Part shown: positions 1-7,241 of the stretch, piece by piece | Layout of the letters: every line of letters starts with the position of its first letter | Numbering within the stretch: position 1 is the stretch's first letter | DNA from: an uncultured Varibaculum sp. | GTDB lineage: Bacteria > Actinomycetota > Actinomycetes > Actinomycetales > Actinomycetaceae | Length of the DNA stretch: 12,075 nt | NCBI RefSeq assembly: GCF_902489465.1 | Contig: NZ_CABTZZ010000051.1 | Location: 1 to 12,075 of the forward strand | Direction: 5' to 3' | Translations under genes and position numbers: made by a program | Notes under the pieces: model-generated | Told to the model about the DNA's origin: nothing | The model's input: the letters and a program-made list of their open reading frames with translations, nothing else | Databases searched by the model: none

Positions 1-88
1 CCGCGCATGCCTGAAGCCGTACCCGCAAGTCCGAGCCTGGCTCGGTAAAACCACTCCGGGGACCCCGTGACCTGCTACGCAGGTCAAA

Positions 89-141
89 CCCCTCTCGTAT
101 CTTTTACCGGCCGCGGCTCGCATCCCACCGCACCTGCTCGG
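89..141 (+). repeat. Composite repeat R1-R2, copy 1
   Basis: R1 begins CCCCTCTCGTAT and continues through TTTTACCGGCCGCGGCTCGCA (89-122), followed by R2, CCACCGCACCTGCTCGG (125-141), which continues as ATAAAA. The same order and nearly the same bases recur at 179-230, and R1 and R2 recur inverted at the right edge of the window. There is no ORF in it. It looks like a dispersed intergenic element of this genome, not a gene fragment. Confidence 0.75.
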
Positions 142-178
142 ATAAAATCTACCCCTGCGAACGTACACTCCAGTTAAG

Positions 179-230
179 CCCCTCTCGTATGTTTTACCGG
201 CCGCGGCTCGCACACACCGCACCTACTCGG
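179..230 (+). repeat. Composite repeat R1-R2, copy 2
   Basis: Direct copy 90 bp downstream of copy 1. In R1 the only difference over 34 bases is a C to G change after CTCGTAT. The R2 part is one base shorter, with a few substitutions (ACCGCACCTACTCGG). Confidence 0.75.
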
Positions 231-332
231 AAAAACCGGCTCTGCATACAACAACCCCGGTGGCTCTTACTTTCCAAAAAGGGAACTCCGGTGGGACAGG
301 TGCTGCGCGGGGTAGGTAGTTTTAAATTCAAG

Positions 333-369
333 TTGCTTAAGTTTCTTAATTGTTAATATACTTAACTAT
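333..369 (+). promoter_or_regulatory. Likely leaderless promoter of marR with two operator-like palindromes
   Basis: A -35-like TTGCTT (333-338) and a -10-like TATACT (357-362) are separated by 18 bp. Only 7 nt separate the -10 from the ATG at 370, and there is no Shine-Dalgarno sequence, so transcription probably starts at or next to the start codon. Two dyads overlap the promoter: TTAAG-TTT-CTTAA (337-349) in the spacer and GTTAA-TATAC-TTAAC (352-366) over the -10. AT-rich dyads of this kind are typical MarR-family binding sites, so autorepression of the marR-MFS operon is inferred. Confidence 0.6.
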
Positions 370-855
370 ATGAATACTGCTGCACACTCTACTAAGGGAC
401 GCGAGAAACTCATCGACCGGCTCCTCTACGAACTGCACAGAATGGTATTTGCTTCAAATGACCTGATTAACCGATATTCCTCAAAAATGGGACTACACGG
501 AAAAGACGGGGAGGCGCTATTACAAATCTGGCAAGCTGAACTGGCAGGGACTCCCCTCTCTCCCTCGGAACTAGCCGAACAACTGCACATCACTCGGGCG
601 GCGGTTAGCTATCTGACGGATCGGCTGGGGGAATCCGGTTACGTCAATCGGGAAACTAACGAGGCGGACCGACGTAAGACCGTCCTGCGCATCTCGGAAA
701 AAGGCGGAAAGATCGGTCACGATTTTACTGCCCCCATGGAGGCCGGTGTTAACGGCTTATTTGCCGGACGCAGTCAGAAAGAATTAACCATCTTTACCGA
801 AATGCTGCGGGAATTCGTGGAATCCGTAGACACCTCCCACGACCTAGAAGTTTAA
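370..855 (+). CDS. MarR-family transcriptional regulator
   Basis: A 161-aa protein of typical MarR length. It has an N-terminal dimerisation helix region (about 10-60), a winged helix-turn-helix (about 61-112: SELAEQLHITRAAVSYLTDRL, then the wing with E98-A-D-R-R-K-T carrying the family DxRR-type signature), and a C-terminal helix closing the dimer. MarR proteins are cytoplasmic dimeric repressors that leave DNA when they bind small lipophilic or phenolic ligands. The gene lies 39 nt upstream of an MFS exporter on the same strand, the classic regulator-pump pairing, and two palindromes overlap its own promoter. The ATG at 370 is preferred because the -10 box lies 7 nt upstream, which fits a leaderless mRNA. 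The ligand is not predictable. Confidence 0.93.
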   Translation: MNTAAHSTKGREKLIDRLLYELHRMVFASNDLINRYSSKMGLHGKDGEALLQIWQAELAGTPLSPSELAEQLHITRAAVSYLTDRLGESGYVNRETNEADRRKTVLRISEKGGKIGHDFTAPMEAGVNGLFAGRSQKELTIFTEMLREFVESVDTSHDLEV

Positions 856-883
856 CAGTTTCGCCAACCGCCACTGGCTAAGT

Positions 884-889
884 GAAGGA
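884..889 (+). promoter_or_regulatory. Shine-Dalgarno of the MFS gene
   Basis: GAAGGA lies 5 nt before the ATG at 895 and fixes that start. It contrasts with the preceding marR gene, which has no such site. Confidence 0.7.
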
Positions 890-894
890 TTAAC

Positions 895-2853
895 ATGAGC
901 ACCGAACTTAACTCCTCGAAAACCGAGGTAACAGCAGAACCGAAAGAACCCTCTGAAGCAGCGACCAAAGGGAAAGTCGAGGCCGCAAGCACCGACTTTA
1001 CCGCTCCTAAGCGCTGGAAACTCGTCCTCGTCCTCTACTTAGCGGGAATTGGTATGGGTGCCCTAGATATGGGGATCGTCAATCCGGCGCGTACAGTTAT
1101 TCAAAACGGGCTCGGAGTCGATGACAAGGTAGGGGTTTGGGTATTTACCATTTATACCCTCGCATATGCGGCAGCGATTCCAGTTATCGGCAAAATCGCG
1201 GACATTATTGGCCGTAAACCAGTATACGTGCTGGCTATTGGGCTATTTGGGCTTGGCTCCCTAGGATGTGGACTAGCACAAGACTTCTCCTCTCTAGGGC
1301 TGCTGCTCGCTTCCCGCGCGATCCAAGCAATCGGAGGGGGCGGGATGATGCCGGTGGCAACGGCCGCAGTAGGAACCATTGTTCCTCCCTCCAAGCGAGG
1401 AATGGCTCTGGGGCTAGTCGGCATGGTGTACGGCGTCGCCTCAGTATTCGGCGGTTCCGCAGGTTCTTTAGTTTTGGATATCGCCGGACAAGAAAACTGG
1501 CAATGGATCTTCTACATTAATGTTCCGATTGCTGTAATCGTAGTCGCCCTCGGAATTTGGGCACTGCCGCAAGAGGATCAAAGTTCAGATCGAAAACTAG
1601 ATTTACCAGGCGTATTTATCCTGGTAATAATGATTACTGCCCTACTGTGGGCTTTTCAGAATCTCGACTTCACCAACATTAGCAAGTCGATCCAGGATCG
1701 TGACGTCTGGGTAGGATTACTGCTTTTCGTAATCTTACTGCCAGTATTTTGGGTGGCAGAAAAACGCGCCCGCGATCCCCTCATCGATTTCAAATATTTC
1801 GGTACGATCAATGTAGGCTGCACCCTAATGTTCGGGGCAGTGTCTGGCATCTTAATGATGACCGTCATGTTCATCCCCCAATTCGCCGAAAATTGCATGC
1901 GTCTACCCTCAGGAGCCGGTGGTTACCCCACGATTATTATTGGCGTGGCCTCGGCAGTCGGCGCGCCTTTAAGTGGACGGCTAACTGACCGTTTCGGTCC
2001 TCGCGCAGTTCTAGGAGTTGGCGTAGTGATCTCCACAATCGCCGGATTTATGCTGATTTATTGGGCAAGCGCCCACCCAGGTATTCTTTCTAACTCAGTT
2101 TCTATTTTTGTGATGGGACTAGGACTAGGGTTCCTAATGGGTGCGCCGTTAACCTACCTAATCTTGCATTTGATCCCAGAAACTGACGCCAACTCCGGTC
2201 AGGCAACCCTATCTCTAATCCGCTCTCTAGGCACCACTTTGGCTCCCGCGATCTTAGTAGGGTTACTCGCCACCGCGATGGGAGGACTGTCCGGCAAGGT
2301 CATGGACGCAATGCCCCCTATGGAAATGCCGGCGATGCCCGCTATGACCGCGGCAGCTCCCAATACTAGCGGTAGCATGCCTTCAGGAATAAGTCCTGAA
2401 GGCAAAACCAATGGGCAGACCATGCCCTCTAACGCGCAGACAAATGTTCCGGAGCAAAAGCCCAGTCCGGAAGCTGCCGCCCCCAAGAGGAAAACGGATA
2501 TGGGATTCAAGATGTCCGATATGCCTGCTTCTCTGCAAGACAAAATTAAAACCGCCGATGTTACCAACGTGGTAGATCGCAGTAAAGACATCGCGAACTA
2601 TATGTTTGATCAGCAAGAAGCGAAGATGAAAGCCCAGATGGGAACGGTGCCTCCTGGTATGGAGCAGATGCGAGCTAAGTATCTGCAAGGTATTGAATCC
2701 CACCGCGACCAGATAGAGACCGCATTCCAGATGGGGTTAAACGAAGGATTTTCTCGCCTTTTCTGGTTCTATACCATCTTGTCCTTAGCGGGGGTATTAC
2801 TGTTGGCGGGACTACCTTCCAAGCGCAAAATCGATGACATAATCTCCGCTTAA
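895..2853 (+). CDS. 14-TM MFS drug exporter (DHA2/EmrB-QacA type) with Met-rich loop
   Basis: A 652-aa membrane transporter that probably exports drugs or other lipophilic compounds by proton antiport. After a hydrophilic N-terminus (1-40), TM1 carries the DHA2 signature L57-D-M-G-I-V-N-P-A. Motif A follows as G99-KIADIIGRK, with a second A-like loop at 361-370 (GRLTDRFGPR). The TM5 motif-C region (176-193) keeps its glycines but lacks the usual proline. The hydrophobic segments are consistent with 14 helices. The odd part is about 465-613, between the last two helices: 18 Met between residues 462 and 613, Pro-rich at first (DAMPPMEMPAMPAM) and then charged and helical. In the DHA2 topology this loop faces outside. 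Such loops are normally shorter, hence the excess over the roughly 500 residues usual for the family. Likely repressed by the upstream MarR protein. Substrate unknown. Confidence 0.93.
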   Translation: MSTELNSSKTEVTAEPKEPSEAATKGKVEAASTDFTAPKRWKLVLVLYLAGIGMGALDMGIVNPARTVIQNGLGVDDKVGVWVFTIYTLAYAAAIPVIGKIADIIGRKPVYVLAIGLFGLGSLGCGLAQDFSSLGLLLASRAIQAIGGGGMMPVATAAVGTIVPPSKRGMALGLVGMVYGVASVFGGSAGSLVLDIAGQENWQWIFYINVPIAVIVVALGIWALPQEDQSSDRKLDLPGVFILVIMITALLWAFQNLDFTNISKSIQDRDVWVGLLLFVILLPVFWVAEKRARDPLIDFKYFGTINVGCTLMFGAVSGILMMTVMFIPQFAENCMRLPSGAGGYPTIIIGVASAVGAPLSGRLTDRFGPRAVLGVGVVISTIAGFMLIYWASAHPGILSNSVSIFVMGLGLGFLMGAPLTYLILHLIPETDANSGQATLSLIRSLGTTLAPAILVGLLATAMGGLSGKVMDAMPPMEMPAMPAMTAAAPNTSGSMPSGISPEGKTNGQTMPSNAQTNVPEQKPSPEAAAPKRKTDMGFKMSDMPASLQDKIKTADVTNVVDRSKDIANYMFDQQEAKMKAQMGTVPPGMEQMRAKYLQGIESHRDQIETAFQMGLNEGFSRLFWFYTILSLAGVLLLAGLPSKRKIDDIISA

Positions 2854-2903
2854 CGCAGTTATCGGTAGCTAAATCCTGCAAGGGGAGATTTTTCCTCCTG
2901 CCC

Positions 2904-2941
2904 AAGAATTCGGAAAATGCTTTAGCATTTTCCGAATTCTT
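2904..2941. terminator. Perfect hairpin after the MFS gene
   Basis: The arms AAGAATTCGGAAAATGCT (2904-2921) and its exact complement (2924-2941) give a 17-bp stem closed by a TTTA tetraloop, 50 nt past the MFS stop. There is no clear U-tract after either arm, so it may be a factor-assisted terminator or an mRNA 3'-end stabiliser. It is the only strong structure between the marR-MFS operon and the next gene. Confidence 0.5.
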
Positions 2942-2942
2942 A

Positions 2943-2997
2943 TGTCCACCGCGCTTGCTCGGATAAAACCCACCCCTACGTGTCCACCGCGCCTGCT
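2943..2997 (+). repeat. Two R2-type repeat copies
   Basis: TGTCCACCGCGCTTGCT (2943-2959), continuing CGGATAAAACCCACCCCTACG, is followed 38 bp on by TGTCCACCGCGCCTGCT (2981-2997), which breaks off after that. The first copy matches the R2 part of the left-edge repeat at 22 of 25 positions (2946-2970 against 125-149). No R1 part is present here. Confidence 0.6.
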
Positions 2998-3090
2998 GCC
3001 GAAGAAGGAGATGGACTCGCTTCTAGGGGGACGTCCGCAGGACTAATCCCGGAGTGGAAAAACTAGGGGGAAAAAGACAAAAATATAGGT

Positions 3091-3900
3091 ATGCCCACAA
3101 GTTCTTTTGGCCCCGAAGTACTCGAGCTCGCATTCCGAGTAGTAGATGTGACCGGAGTGTTTTGTGCCGCGATAATTGGAGCAAAACTTGCTCGAGAACG
3201 CCATTTCGATGCAGTCGGATTCGCTACCCTCGCGGTTATCTCCGCACTAGGGGGCGGGATGACTCGGGACGTACTGCTACAACAAATTCCGGTGGCATTC
3301 ACGGATCCTTTTTATCTAGGGGGTGCCCTCCTGGGTGCAGCCGTGGCATTTTTTTGGCGTCTAGAATCAAAATGGACAAACCGGCTGATAACTGTAGCCG
3401 ACGCCCTCTGCCTAGGATGCTGGGCGGCCACAGGCGCCCAAAAAACTCTCGGCCTCGGACTAGGGATACTGCCTGCACTAATGATGGGACTAACCACAGC
3501 CGTAGGGGGCAGCATCATCCGGGATGTGATGGTGGGAAAAATCCCTAAGATTTTTGGAGGAGCTAACCTTTATGCCACTCCCGCTGCGACCTCCGCAGTA
3601 ATAATGGTGGTTTTCTTCAAACTTGGGATGCCAGTACTAGGCATGGCGCTTTCGATTATTACCGCCCTGGTATTTGTGCTCTTATCCCAGTGGCGAGGCT
3701 GGGTGCTTCCCGAGGCTCCGGATATCAGGATCACTCTCACTCCCCGTCAGCTTCGGCAGATTTTACGATGGCGCGATAAAAATAATGGTCGAAAAACTAA
3801 GGGTGACGATAACTTGGACAGTGAGGGGAACGGATACCCTGAAGACCCCGACTCCCGGGAGAATTCGGTTAACAGTTCAGCTACCGACAGCGGGATTTAA
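3091..3900 (+). CDS. TRIC-type cation channel (UPF0126/YicG family)
   Basis: A 269-aa membrane protein made of two homologous three-helix halves, as in bacterial TRIC (trimeric intracellular cation) channels. The repeat signature appears twice: G54-G-G-M-T-R-D-V and G139-G-S-I-I-R-D-V. The second has lost the third glycine. Seven hydrophobic segments lie between about 12 and 200. Residues 205-269 form a hydrophilic, charged C-terminal tail that is longer than in minimal family members. The family conducts monovalent cations across the cytoplasmic membrane; its role in bacteria is unclear. ATG 3091 is the first start after an in-frame TAG at 3064. No strong Shine-Dalgarno is close: AGGGGG (3065-3070) is about 20 nt away. 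The gene converges on the VIT1-like gene with only 5 nt between the two stops. Confidence 0.9.
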   Translation: MPTSSFGPEVLELAFRVVDVTGVFCAAIIGAKLARERHFDAVGFATLAVISALGGGMTRDVLLQQIPVAFTDPFYLGGALLGAAVAFFWRLESKWTNRLITVADALCLGCWAATGAQKTLGLGLGILPALMMGLTTAVGGSIIRDVMVGKIPKIFGGANLYATPAATSAVIMVVFFKLGMPVLGMALSIITALVFVLLSQWRGWVLPEAPDIRITLTPRQLRQILRWRDKNNGRKTKGDDNLDSEGNGYPEDPDSRENSVNSSATDSGI

Positions 3901-3921
3901 GCTTGTTAAAGCTGGGTCCCG
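3891..3921. terminator. Possible bidirectional terminator between convergent genes
   Basis: Nested complementary arms are present: CGGGA (3891-3895) with TCCCG (3917-3921) outside, and AGCTT (3900-3904) with AAGCT (3909-3913) inside. They span both stop codons of the convergent genes. The structure is small and lacks a U-tract, so this is a weak call. Confidence 0.3.
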
Positions 3922-5015
3922 ATCCCTAACCCCAACAGGTAGGTGGCTCCCGCCGCTCCATACCCAATCAAGAGTTGTCGCAGCGCTTTCGGAGCCGGAT
4001 TCACTCCCGACAATAGCCCCACGATTCCACCCACGATAACTAGCGCCAAACCTACTAAAACCACGGCCACTACCGCACCTTGCAAGGGCGAGAGCGACAG
4101 CAAAAACGGGAAAAGCGGAATGAAAGCTCCGATAGCGAAAAAAGTAAATGAAGAAATCGCGGCTTTCATACCGGTACCGATTTCTTCGTATTCCTGACTA
4201 TTCGACTCTAAGTAGGCATGTCCACCTTTTCTGATCTTGGAAAAAGCGGCAGCAGCCTTCCGGTCTGCAGTTTCGGCATCGTCTCCACGCGCCCGAAACA
4301 CTAAAGCCAATTCGTTTTCATTCATATTCAATTTATCGATGGCGTGCTCGGACTCAGGATCTGGTGAAGAAGAAGCCAAAAGCTCAGTTTGAGAACGCAC
4401 AGAAACATATTCCCCTGCCCCCATCGACAGCGCCCCCGAAAGCAGACCGGCAAGCCCAGTGGCAATAATGGTGGTTTTGGAAACTCCAGTACCAAAAACT
4501 CCCAAAATGAGCGCGCAGGTTGATACCAAGCCATCGTTGACACCGAAAACCGCAGCTCGAAAACTACCCGAAATCGTGGCACGCTGCCGGGCTGCTAAGC
4601 CTCGCACCACCTCGGAATGAATTTTTTCATCCGCCACCATTTCCTTGGGAACATCCAGGTCAGCCTCATAGTCATGACGCTGCTCCGCCCGCTGCATCAT
4701 CGCCAACATAAAGATGGTCCCGAAAATCCGAGTAAAAAAATTGAGGAGGCGCGAACGCAAGCTTGCCCGGGGGGTAGGAAGCGCGTCCTCCCCCAATAGA
4801 TTTAACCAATACTGCTCGTGGCGTTCTTCGGCGATTGATAATTCTTGGAGAACTTCCCGTTCATCTCCGCTCCGCCGTCGTGCTAGATAGCGGTAAGTAT
4901 CAGCCTCTAGACGTTCTTCCGCGAGGTATTTGCGCCACCGCCGCAGTTGTTTTTTGGAAACTGGAGATACTTTGACTGGATCAGTAATTTTAGAGTCGGG
5001 AATCCGGTCCTTCAA
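3906..5015 (-). CDS. Ferritin-like domain fused to VIT1/CCC1 iron/manganese transporter
   Basis: A 369-aa protein. The N-terminal 145 residues form a ferritin/rubrerythrin-like four-helix domain with metal-ligand candidates E33/E34/E37, E63-x-x-H66 and E130-x-x-H133. The C-terminal part (about 148-369) is the five-helix VIT1/CCC1 transporter. It carries the TM1 motif F157-GVNDGLVST, the signature SMGAGEYVSVRSQTEL (197-212), an acidic cytosolic loop (220-270), and three more helices. The family moves Fe2+ or Mn2+ out of the cytosol in exchange for protons; the ferritin-like domain probably binds or delivers the metal. The start is TTG (5015-5013) preceded by GAGGAAA. It lies inside the end of the upstream gene (26-nt overlap), and no ATG or GTG is available nearby downstream, so translational coupling is likely. 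This fused form is known in bacteria. Confidence 0.92.
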   Translation of the reverse strand: MKDRIPDSKITDPVKVSPVSKKQLRRWRKYLAEERLEADTYRYLARRRSGDEREVLQELSIAEERHEQYWLNLLGEDALPTPRASLRSRLLNFFTRIFGTIFMLAMMQRAEQRHDYEADLDVPKEMVADEKIHSEVVRGLAARQRATISGSFRAAVFGVNDGLVSTCALILGVFGTGVSKTTIIATGLAGLLSGALSMGAGEYVSVRSQTELLASSSPDPESEHAIDKLNMNENELALVFRARGDDAETADRKAAAAFSKIRKGGHAYLESNSQEYEEIGTGMKAAISSFTFFAIGAFIPLFPFLLSLSPLQGAVVAVVLVGLALVIVGGIVGLLSGVNPAPKALRQLLIGYGAAGATYLLGLGIGTQL

Positions 5016-5313
5016 CGGTTATTTCCTCAATCTCTACATCTACGAATTCTGGTTCCGATTTACTAGCCGGCGTTACTCCAAAGATTCGTTCTTTGACTGC
5101 ATCCGCAATCTTGTCGGTAACAGCTTCCCCTTGACGACGAAAAAGCTCGGAAGCTTTTTGTTTGGTGGCGTCTCCTGCCCGGCGCACCTGAGGATTGGAA
5201 GTCACCGCGTTAACGGTTTTAGCTACCCCACCCTCAGGATTATCACGAATTTCGCGGCGAACTAACGCAATACCAGCACCAATACCGAGGACGGTCAATA
5301 GTTTTTTCCCCAC
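4990..5313 (-). CDS. Small single-span membrane protein of unknown function
   Basis: A protein of about 107 aa. The N-terminus is one short hydrophobic helix (KKLLTVLGIGAGIALV) followed by a basic stop-transfer RREIR. A polar, probably helical segment (about 30-80, rich in K/R and A) and an acidic tail (EPEFVDVEIEEITVEG) complete it. The layout recalls YtxH-like anchored proteins but the family is not certain. Two starts are possible: GTG 5322 (110 aa) and GTG 5313. I prefer 5313 because GAAAGG sits 8 nt upstream of it, while 5322 overlaps that site. The 3' end overlaps the VIT1-like gene by 26 nt, so the two are an operon, perhaps in metal or envelope stress. Confidence 0.7.
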   Translation of the reverse strand: MGKKLLTVLGIGAGIALVRREIRDNPEGGVAKTVNAVTSNPQVRRAGDATKQKASELFRRQGEAVTDKIADAVKERIFGVTPASKSEPEFVDVEIEEITVEGPDSRL

Positions 5314-5446
5314 GGTCAACACCTTTCACGTCGATAAGAACAACTGTTAGCTATTCTATCTCACGGATCTACCAGGGTCTTATGCGAAAATAGTAAAAGT
5401 TTTCCTTAAGTGTTTTTTGTATTTTTTCACAACATTTTTTATGCCT

Positions 5447-5462
5447 CACCGTTTACGGTGGA
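5447..5462 (+). promoter_or_regulatory. Hairpin covering the Shine-Dalgarno of the hydrolase gene
   Basis: CACCG (5447-5451), loop TTTA, CGGTG (5456-5460). The right arm contains most of the GGTGGA Shine-Dalgarno (5457-5462) for ATG 5466. It could lower translation or act as a small dyad operator. The upstream 60 nt are T-rich. Confidence 0.4.
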
Positions 5463-5465
5463 TAT

Positions 5466-6287
5466 ATGAGTGAAATCAGCATCCCCACTTCTCGGGGGGT
5501 AACCTTGGCGGCCGACTTTGTAGTTCCAGTGGACGCCAGTAACCGCGCAGTGGTTTTCGCGCATTCATTTTTGCTTGATCGACACGGTTTAGGATGGTTT
5601 GATGCCTTCGCAAAATCCTATCGCGCTGCAGGGTATAGCACTTTGCAATTAGATTTTTCGGGCTGCGGACATAGCTCGGATGATGTGATCAGTTTGGAAA
5701 ATCAGATCGAGGATCTAAAGGCTGCTTGCGGCTGGCTGTCTGAACGTGGTTTTGACCAACAGCTGCTGCATGCCGATGGGTCGGGTGCCTTGGTAGCGTT
5801 ACGCGCCGTGCCAGACAAGGTACAGGCGCTAGTATTAACCGCCCCGATTCTCGGTCCCGCCGAGGTTCCTTGGGAGGACGTGTTTTCTTCCTCCCAACTA
5901 GCCGAATTAGAGCGGGTAGGGCATACTCGGATTCCCAATGACCAAGGTGCGAGTCGTCCTTATTTTGTAATCGGCAAACGCACCCTGGCGGAACTAACCA
6001 TGGTCGACACGGAGAAGTTACTACACGATATTGCGTTACCGGCTTTATTTGTAGTTGACCCTCAAACCTTGGCTTCCCAATGGTTTGCACCCCTACTGGA
6101 GGATCCCCAGGCGTTGCTACCTCCCAATTGTGAATTACTGTTCTTAGAAAAGCTCAGCCTTTACGGACAACTTCCTGCCAACTACCGCAAACCTGATGGC
6201 AGTTTCGCGAATGCGGAAAAAGTTGATTTTCTACGTGACCAGATAGTCGCTTGGGTGAGTCGCCTAGTCCCCCCTGTAGATCGCTAA
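5466..6287 (+). CDS. Alpha/beta-hydrolase-fold protein, catalytic triad degenerate
   Basis: A 273-aa protein with the layout of small bacterial alpha/beta hydrolases. An early strand is followed by F31-A-H-S-F (oxyanion region), then L62-D63-F-S-G-C-G-H-S70 matching the family DFxGxGxS loop, and a nucleophile elbow LLHADGSGALVAL (100-112). At that elbow the usual GHSxGG reads H102-A-D104-G-S106-G. Depending on alignment the nucleophile is D104 or a shifted S106. D198 in ALFVVDPQ could be the acid. The place where the catalytic His is expected (about 223-236, ELLFLEKLSLYGQL) has none. A conventional serine hydrolase activity is therefore doubtful; a non-catalytic or altered role is possible. 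The ATG is supported by GGTGGA just upstream. It diverges from the membrane protein gene at 5313. Confidence 0.8.
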   Translation: MSEISIPTSRGVTLAADFVVPVDASNRAVVFAHSFLLDRHGLGWFDAFAKSYRAAGYSTLQLDFSGCGHSSDDVISLENQIEDLKAACGWLSERGFDQQLLHADGSGALVALRAVPDKVQALVLTAPILGPAEVPWEDVFSSSQLAELERVGHTRIPNDQGASRPYFVIGKRTLAELTMVDTEKLLHDIALPALFVVDPQTLASQWFAPLLEDPQALLPPNCELLFLEKLSLYGQLPANYRKPDGSFANAEKVDFLRDQIVAWVSRLVPPVDR

Positions 6288-6520
6288 GTTAACAAACAAT
6301 AACTTACATCTTATAGCCACTACCAGGGTTTTTAGTTTACAGAAACTTCTTGGGAAAAATAGAGAAATCCTTCAGGAACCGTTTTGAACTGCAGTCTTTA
6401 CCAAACGTATAGGCTACTTCCAGGTTCATTTATATTCCTTTCCAGGAACGTACCTTAGAGTTAATACCAGCAATAAGGATTGAGCGTATTGATATCTCCT
6501 TATTTGATTGAGATGGGGAA
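6288..6520. other. Intergenic region without recognised features
   Basis: AT-rich and without an ORF, tRNA-like cloverleaf or strong repeat that I could see. It separates the hydrolase gene from the convergent EIIA gene; the EIIA terminator follows at 6521. Confidence 0.5.
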
Positions 6521-6559
6521 CAAAAGTGGGGGCGGATTCCAAAGGAATCCGCCCCCACT
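6521..6559 (-). terminator. Rho-independent terminator of the EIIA gene
   Basis: A 16-bp perfect, GC-rich stem (6525-6540 with 6544-6559, core GTGGGGGCGGATTCC) with an AAA loop. Read on the minus strand it is followed by TTTTG, giving a short U-tract 30 nt past the EIIA stop. It may also stop plus-strand transcripts from the hydrolase gene. Confidence 0.8.
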
Positions 6560-6588
6560 CTCTGTCTACGGGAACCAGGGTGCGGGGG

Positions 6589-7086
6589 TCACCACTCGCT
6601 GGGATCGCCGGCAGGAGTGGCGCTAATTTCGAACAGTAGATCCCCGACTTCCACCTGATTACCTTCCGGGCGGAGATTACCCAGGTCAGAGGGGGTGGAA
6701 TCCAATACCACTACCGGGCATAGCGGCGAGTAGCGAGCCTTTTCAATTTGTTTAACCGAGAAAGTGGTAATGGGCTCTCCAGCTTTAACCATTTCATTTT
6801 CGAGGGCGTGGCAGGTGAAACCATCCCCCCGCATCTTCACGGTGTCAATCCCTAAGTGCACCAATACCGTTTGTTCCCCGCTGGTAATCATAAAGGCGTG
6901 GGGAAATAACTTAACTAAGCGCCCCGAAATGGGGGCTACCGCAGTCACCTCTTTCGATCCCGGCAGCGGGCGCAAGGCCACTCCCGCCCCCACAATCATG
7001 CCGGAGAACACCAAATCCGGTACCTGCCGCAAGCTCACAATGCGCCCGGGAATCGGTGCCTCTACTTGCACGGACTGTTCCTCCAT
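6589..7086 (-). CDS. Stand-alone PTS glucose-type EIIA protein
   Basis: A 165-aa cytoplasmic phosphocarrier of the EIIA-Glc (Crr-like) family. It begins with the beta-rich APIPGRIVSL segment and has APISGRLVKLFPHAF with H63, then the active-site signature VLVHLGIDTV with the phospho-acceptor H77, and KMRGDGF. H63 and H77 are the usual pair. The protein accepts phosphate from HPr and passes it to a sugar-specific EIIB; free EIIA can also regulate other proteins. No EIIB/EIIC lies nearby, so it probably serves a transporter encoded elsewhere. ATG 7086 is preceded by GGGGTGAAG. A strong terminator follows, so it is monocistronic. Assigning it the name crr is not justified by sequence alone. Confidence 0.93.
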   Translation of the reverse strand: MEEQSVQVEAPIPGRIVSLRQVPDLVFSGMIVGAGVALRPLPGSKEVTAVAPISGRLVKLFPHAFMITSGEQTVLVHLGIDTVKMRGDGFTCHALENEMVKAGEPITTFSVKQIEKARYSPLCPVVVLDSTPSDLGNLRPEGNQVEVGDLLFEISATPAGDPSEW

Positions 7087-7183
7087 GCTTCACCCCAATC
7101 CCAAAAGGAGAACTAACTTTCTTTATTAACCAGCCTAGCCCGCCCGCGCCCTCCAGGAAAACCTTATTCCAAGCAACCGAAAA

Positions 7184-7196
7184 TGACTTCAAGTCA
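7184..7196. promoter_or_regulatory. 13-bp palindrome upstream of the EIIA gene
   Basis: TGACTT-C-AAGTCA is a perfect dyad about 100 nt upstream of the EIIA start and just past the GNAT stop codon. It could be an operator for the EIIA promoter. No known regulator is assigned. Confidence 0.25.
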
Positions 7197-7241
7197 CTAC
7201 AGATAGCGTTGGGGTGCTAGCGTTAGATTCGCTCTAGAGGA

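Larger units (their letters stand above)
1..369. other. Repeat-rich intergenic region upstream of marR
   Basis: No coding sequence is supported here. The stretch holds a perfect 8-bp hairpin with a 3-nt loop (68-75 with 79-86, core GACCTGC/GCAGGTC), two direct copies of a composite repeat (89-141 and 179-230), and the promoter of the marR gene at its right end. The first 300 bases are GC-rich; the last 50 turn sharply AT-rich, as expected for a promoter. Confidence 0.6.

Noticed and set aside
89..230. Possible CRISPR array
   Set aside because: Only two units 90 bp apart, with conserved sequence continuing through the would-be spacers; no cas gene nearby.
2199..2591. 130-codon minus-strand ORF inside the MFS gene
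   Set aside because: It is the antisense shadow of the Met-rich loop; no start signal and no domain.
3054..3548. 164-codon plus-strand ORF overlapping the channel gene
   Set aside because: Arg/Ser/Pro-rich frame-shifted reading of the real TRIC coding sequence.
3943..4197. 84-codon plus-strand ORF inside the VIT1-like gene
   Set aside because: Antisense shadow of membrane helices in a well-recognised gene on the other strand.
5689..6090. 133-codon minus-strand ORF inside the hydrolase gene
   Set aside because: No start signal; the plus-strand protein carries clear fold motifs.
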